Assembly: GCF_000499845.2 (NCBI RefSeq)
Contig: NC_023754.2
Coordinates: 27,876,611-27,940,610 of the forward strand
DNA from: Phaseolus vulgaris
Lineage: Eukaryota > Streptophyta > Magnoliopsida > Fabales > Fabaceae
Reading direction: 5' to 3'
DNA length: 64,000 nucleotides
The position numbers and the translations under genes are program-made. This document shows positions 60,401-64,000 of the stretch, in pieces (the stretch's first letter is position 1; each line of letters starts with the position of its first letter). Below the pieces are notes generated by a model. That model was not told where the DNA came from. It worked only from the letters and a program-made list of their open reading frames with translations, and made no database searches.

Positions 60401-63323
60401 ATTTGGCAATCATTGCGAGGACCGATAGAATGGATTATTCCAACCAGTTGGAGATCATTCAATAGCTTATATATAAAGTATCCTCATTGAATGTTACTTG
60501 GTCATTCTCTCTAGTTGAAATAATAAAGACTCCAAATTACACATATAACAATATGCCTCTTCTGCTGGTTGAAATTTTGGGTGTAACAATGAAACATTGT
60601 AACTGATTTTTATAAACTATCCAGCATTGGAAATTTCTTTTTTGCAGGAGCACGCATATTTTTTCAGTCCTTGGATGCTGCAATATTTTTGTTTTCACGG
60701 GTTTCAGATATTCCCCCTGAAAGCCTGGTTCTACCTGTAATTTCAACCAATGACAGACTTACGTTAGGGTGTGAATTATGGGTATGTTGTGAATCTTTTT
60801 AACTGTATAGTTATGATTTCATAGAGGTTTATCATAATAATTCTGAGGGAAAATTTATTCATTCCTTTCAAACGAACTTCATATAGGAATTCACAATTTA
60901 TTGACTTGCTATTTTATTATTATTGCAATGCAATACCTTATTTGATTCTCTAATGTCCCTATAGGACGGAACTATTATACGGGGACAAAATGAAATTTCT
61001 CATCCAACCAGAGGAACAATTGAGCTTATTAAGAAGGTATGCTGGTGTATTTGTTGTAACCTTACGTCTAATCCAATGATAATGTTTATATCTCTTCCAT
61101 GGATGTGAAAGGAACTTGCCTGAGATGAAAGTTTGTATATTAGTCTCTTATCGAAAGGAATGAACACTTGTTCTTCAAGGGATCAAAAGTCACGTTAATT
61201 TAGTATTTTTAGGTTAGAGAGAGCGGGAGGGAGGGAGCCATTCTTTAATGAGTGAGCAAAGTAAATATAGGCTCGATCACTTACAAAAGTTAGGTGACTT
61301 TTTAAAAACTCACTTTACATGACTTGTATTTTAATATTAACCATTCACAATATGATCTAATTGTCCAAATTTTTACTTTTCTTATTCTCACATAAAAAGG
61401 CCCTCACAGTAAATACATTCCTTATAAATATTTCATTTCTTGTGTTAAAGTTTAATATTTCATGGGTAGGGAAGTTTTTCAGCTCCAGCACTTCCTTCAA
61501 GAATAAAACGGGTGTTCTACATGTCCAGTGAGGGGAAAAATTTGCTCCATGAGGTAATTACTGTGTCTTGATGGACCCACTTATTTCATATTTTGTTGAA
61601 GGATCATTGCTGTATGTATCACATTTTATTATGCATAGCCAACAACAATAGTTTTTATTGTAAATGAAAATTTTGTGGAAAGAAACCAGGTAAAGTTATC
61701 CCATAATTAGCAAGGATTTGTATCTGTCTTTCGTTGAAGTGTTTAACATAATTTTAGTTAAAAGAATGTTTTTTGTTAATGTAAAAGAATGAAGAAGTCA
61801 AATGAGATGGAGTTTAAGAGTAAAGACATGCTCTGTTGACAGAAAAGAAATGGTAAAAAAATTAACAAATATGGATAAATTAATCACTTTCATTCTAATT
61901 TAATGCCAATTAGAGAACCTTATGTGGAGGAGAGTCATTTTTACTGGAAAGATACTTACATACATGGTATAATTCTCCTTATTTGGTCCGAATTAGAATT
62001 GTTATCTTTTTACTATAACAAGGTTCCATTTTTTAGTGTACTTGAGGTTCAAACTTGAACTGGGGAAAGGGGGGAACACTTATAACAAGGAGCTAAATAA
62101 GCAACATGTATTTTGAAGGTGGGTGCAGTTTTTATTTGTCTGCTTCCATTATGAAAATAGCATTGCTCAGTAGCTTTTAAATTTGCTTATCTCACTGTAC
62201 GAAATCTAAATATGAATTTGGCTTTTAGGTCCTAATTTATAAATAATTTATAATTGGAACTGCCTTTTCTCTTTGAATAGGTCTTTCCCTCCGTTAATGC
62301 GGCTGTGTTGGAGTGGTTAAATAGTGTGGACTGCATTGTGTATGGCATGGGATCTCTTTTTACTTCAATTTGTCCCTCATTGGTAAAGATTCTTAAGATT
62401 GATGATTACATATATTTGACAACTCGGGAATTCAAAACAGTTTAGCTGTTGAGGTTTATATGCTGGGCCCTCTGTTTTGTTGATATCGTGTCTAAAATGT
62501 GGAAAACCTGATTGTTCAACTCTTTCCGTATTTATTGATTACTTGATTAATATGTAATTAGTTGGAACAAACTTCTAGCTTCATTACTTATAGCGGTGGG
62601 TCTCTCGTTAGAAGTATACTGACTTCAAATTTTTGCTAGGTGTTACTGAAAATTGGGGAGATTATTTATTCAAGGTCCTGCCTCAAGGTATTTCCTTGTA
62701 ATATGTTACTTTTTGCTTTGGTTATCTGCAGAAAGTATAATATACCTTCTACTCTGTTATAATAGAGAAATATAGACTTCACAAGATTGCTTCTTTTGTG
62801 AAAGAAATAAAGTTATAAAGTGGTCTAAGTTAGCTTGACTGCTGCACGAGACAAAATGGACCATAAGCTGCTGATATTTTACTATGGGCACAAATATCTG
62901 CTTCCATGATTCCTTGCTTTCTGGTCCCATTGTAGTGGCTTAAGAGTGCTTCCATCAACAAGTAGCATGCCTTTATTTTTCAATATGTAAGCATGTTTCT
63001 AGATACACAAGGCTTGCTTTTATTAAGTGGATATTAATTATTTCTTGCATAGGGTTTGCTCTTAGCTCTTACGTGAGATTCAGACTGTTGAATGAATTAT
63101 TTTAGGGGTGTCGCCTGGGATGGATTGGGAAATGGTAGCATTCGAAGCTATACCTTTTCAGCTCGATTTTTACTAATTTGATTCATAAAAATGGCAGGTA
63201 CTTGTGTTAAATGGTACATGGGACCGGGAAACTAATGGATTTTCAGCTTCTTGTTTTGTAACTGCCATTACGGATGCTCTTAATCGAACATATGGAGAAC
63301 CTAGCAATCGCTTACAGAATCTT
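57436..63323 (+). CDS. CofD/YvcK-like protein (2-phospho-L-lactate transferase family), 3' end outside window
   Basis: Ten exons assemble in frame with GT/AG junctions: 57436-57784, 57914-58046, 58646-58742, 59284-59327, 60625-60781, 60965-61036, 61470-61553, 62281-62382, 62640-62687 and 63198-63323. Together they give 404 residues so far. The nucleotide-binding loop FSGGTAFNG is followed by SDDGGSTAEIVRVLGGPAVG, then DIR, the family's hallmark blocks. Later blocks include GNFFFAGARIFFQSLDAAIF, LPVISTNDRLTLGCELWDG, VDCIVYGMGSLFTSICPSL and VLVLNGTWDRETNGF. In archaea CofD makes coenzyme F420; bacterial YvcK/MgfK controls carbon flux. Plants are not known to make F420, so the plant role is unknown (eukaryotic relatives include yeast YNL011C). 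The Ser-rich N-terminus could be an organelle-targeting peptide. An in-frame ATG at 57580 (MATSSSHHH) is an alternative start. No stop is seen; roughly 70-90 residues are missing to the right. Confidence 0.88.
57501..57570 (+). repeat. In-frame 36-bp duplication in exon 1 of the CofD-like gene
   Basis: 57501-57536 and 57537-57570 are near-identical (period 36) and encode SARILSSSFSS twice, between the two candidate start codons. Confidence 0.85.
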
Positions 63324-63639
63324 GTGAGTGAAAATTCCTCTCTATTGTCTATCAATTATTTTCTTGATTTCAAAATAAAACATTTGATTCACACGATTCT
63401 CTTAGAGAGATGGTATTATACTTTGCATAATCCTGTTAAAAGTGGTACACTGTTAAATTAAGAAATGATTGATCAATCTATTGGATTTCCCTCTCTTTTC
63501 AGCTGAAAATATCCCATGAATGCTGAGTTAAAGAGTCTATGATAGATATTTTTGTTTTGTTTTTGGTAACTCTACGAGTTAATTGAGAATCACATTTTTT
63601 TAAGGACAGTTATATTATATTCATTTCCTCATTAGTAGT

Positions 63640-63840
63640 AAGGGTGGGCAAAAAATCCAAATTTCAAAATCCAATCCATAATTATTCATATCCATATTAG
63701 TTTTAATCCATTTAAATGGATTTATTTCAAATCCAAATCAATATTTTTGGATTTTAAATCCAATTCATTTAATTGGATATGGATTAGATATAGATTGGAT
63801 ACATTTTTGGATTATCCAAATTGCATTTTGGGAAGAATTT
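63640..63840. repeat. GGATT/AATCC-rich repeat, possible transposon end
   Basis: After GTAAGGGTGGGCAAAAAATC come many AAATCCA and TGGATT blocks in both orientations (for example ATCCATTTAAATGGAT and ATTTTTGGATTTTAAATCC). A GGGTGGGCAAAA start is often seen at plant hAT-like and related non-autonomous elements, but the other end is beyond the window. It is probably in an intron of the CofD-like gene. Confidence 0.45.
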
Positions 63841-63888
63841 TGACTTGGCTCGATCCAAGCTAAGCCAAGACAATCCAGTCGATGTCGA

Positions 63889-64000
63889 ACCGAGCGGGCC
63901 CGGACCGATATCTAACCGAGTAGTTTCGTGCCAATATAAAGCCGAGCAGGCCCGAGCCAATACCGAGCCTAGCACGCCCGTGTCGTTCTCTAGTCAAGCA
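63889..64000. repeat. GC-rich 22-26 bp minisatellite, continues past the window
   Basis: Degenerate tandem units beginning (A/G)CCGAG: 63889-63914, 63915-63940, 63941-63962 and 63963 onwards, with GGGCCCG or AGGCCCGAG cores. A sharp GC-rich island in AT-rich DNA. Confidence 0.65.

Noticed and set aside
63500..63535. CTTTTCAG acceptor followed by CTGAAAATATCCC as exon 11 of the CofD-like gene
   Set aside because: The frame reaches a stop after seven codons and does not resemble the expected family continuation; the true next exon is probably outside the window.

Overview
This is an AT-rich, intron-containing plant nuclear DNA segment. Five lines point to a dicot, most likely a papilionoid legume: plant-only gene families (ALOG, Dof, TBL, Ole e 1-like), a nuclear copy of plastid rps4, a nuclear tRNA-Gly, many LINE, TRIM and MITE remnants, and repeat types I associate with Phaseolus, Vigna and soybean. 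The legume assignment is inference; only 'plant nuclear' is directly supported. Genes are sparse on the left and denser on the right.

Layout. 1-9.4 kb: no recognisable gene, one doubtful ORF with an internal duplication. 9.4-10.2 kb: intronless LSH10-like ALOG-domain gene on the minus strand. 10.2-25.7 kb: repeat-rich gene desert holding a decayed Gypsy leader with a 600-base T-rich tract, three LINE open-reading-frame remnants, two LINE 3' tails, a TRIM, a plastid rps4 fragment and a MITE. 27.6-36.6 kb: a tandem cluster of trichome birefringence-like (TBL) O-acetyltransferase genes, two intact (400 and 413 aa) and one collapsed between them to a promoter-like remnant and a frameshifted C-terminal stub. 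The cluster also holds a TRIM LTR and two MITEs. 36.6-42 kb: gene-free. 42.2-43.3 kb: Dof zinc-finger gene (COG1/Dof1.5-like) with a probable tiny last exon. 43.3-48.8 kb: gene-free apart from two more MITEs. 48.8-49.4 kb: Ole e 1-like secreted protein on the minus strand. 50.4 kb: tRNA-Gly(GCC). 53.8-56.4 kb: armadillo-repeat protein. 57.4 kb to beyond the right edge: a CofD/YvcK-like (2-phospho-L-lactate transferase family) gene of which ten exons can be read.

The genes do not form a pathway. Wall functions occur twice: TBL enzymes acetylate wall polysaccharides in the Golgi, and the Ole e 1 protein is probably exported to the wall. The ALOG and Dof genes are transcriptional regulators. The most distinctive non-genic content is a family of 316-369 bp MITEs, five copies each flanked by a 9-bp target duplication (Mutator-like). 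Three of these copies carry serial internal palindromes. No wholly new multi-gene system was seen. The best leads are this palindrome-bearing MITE family, the three-gene TBL array with its collapsed middle copy, and the plastid-derived ORF.
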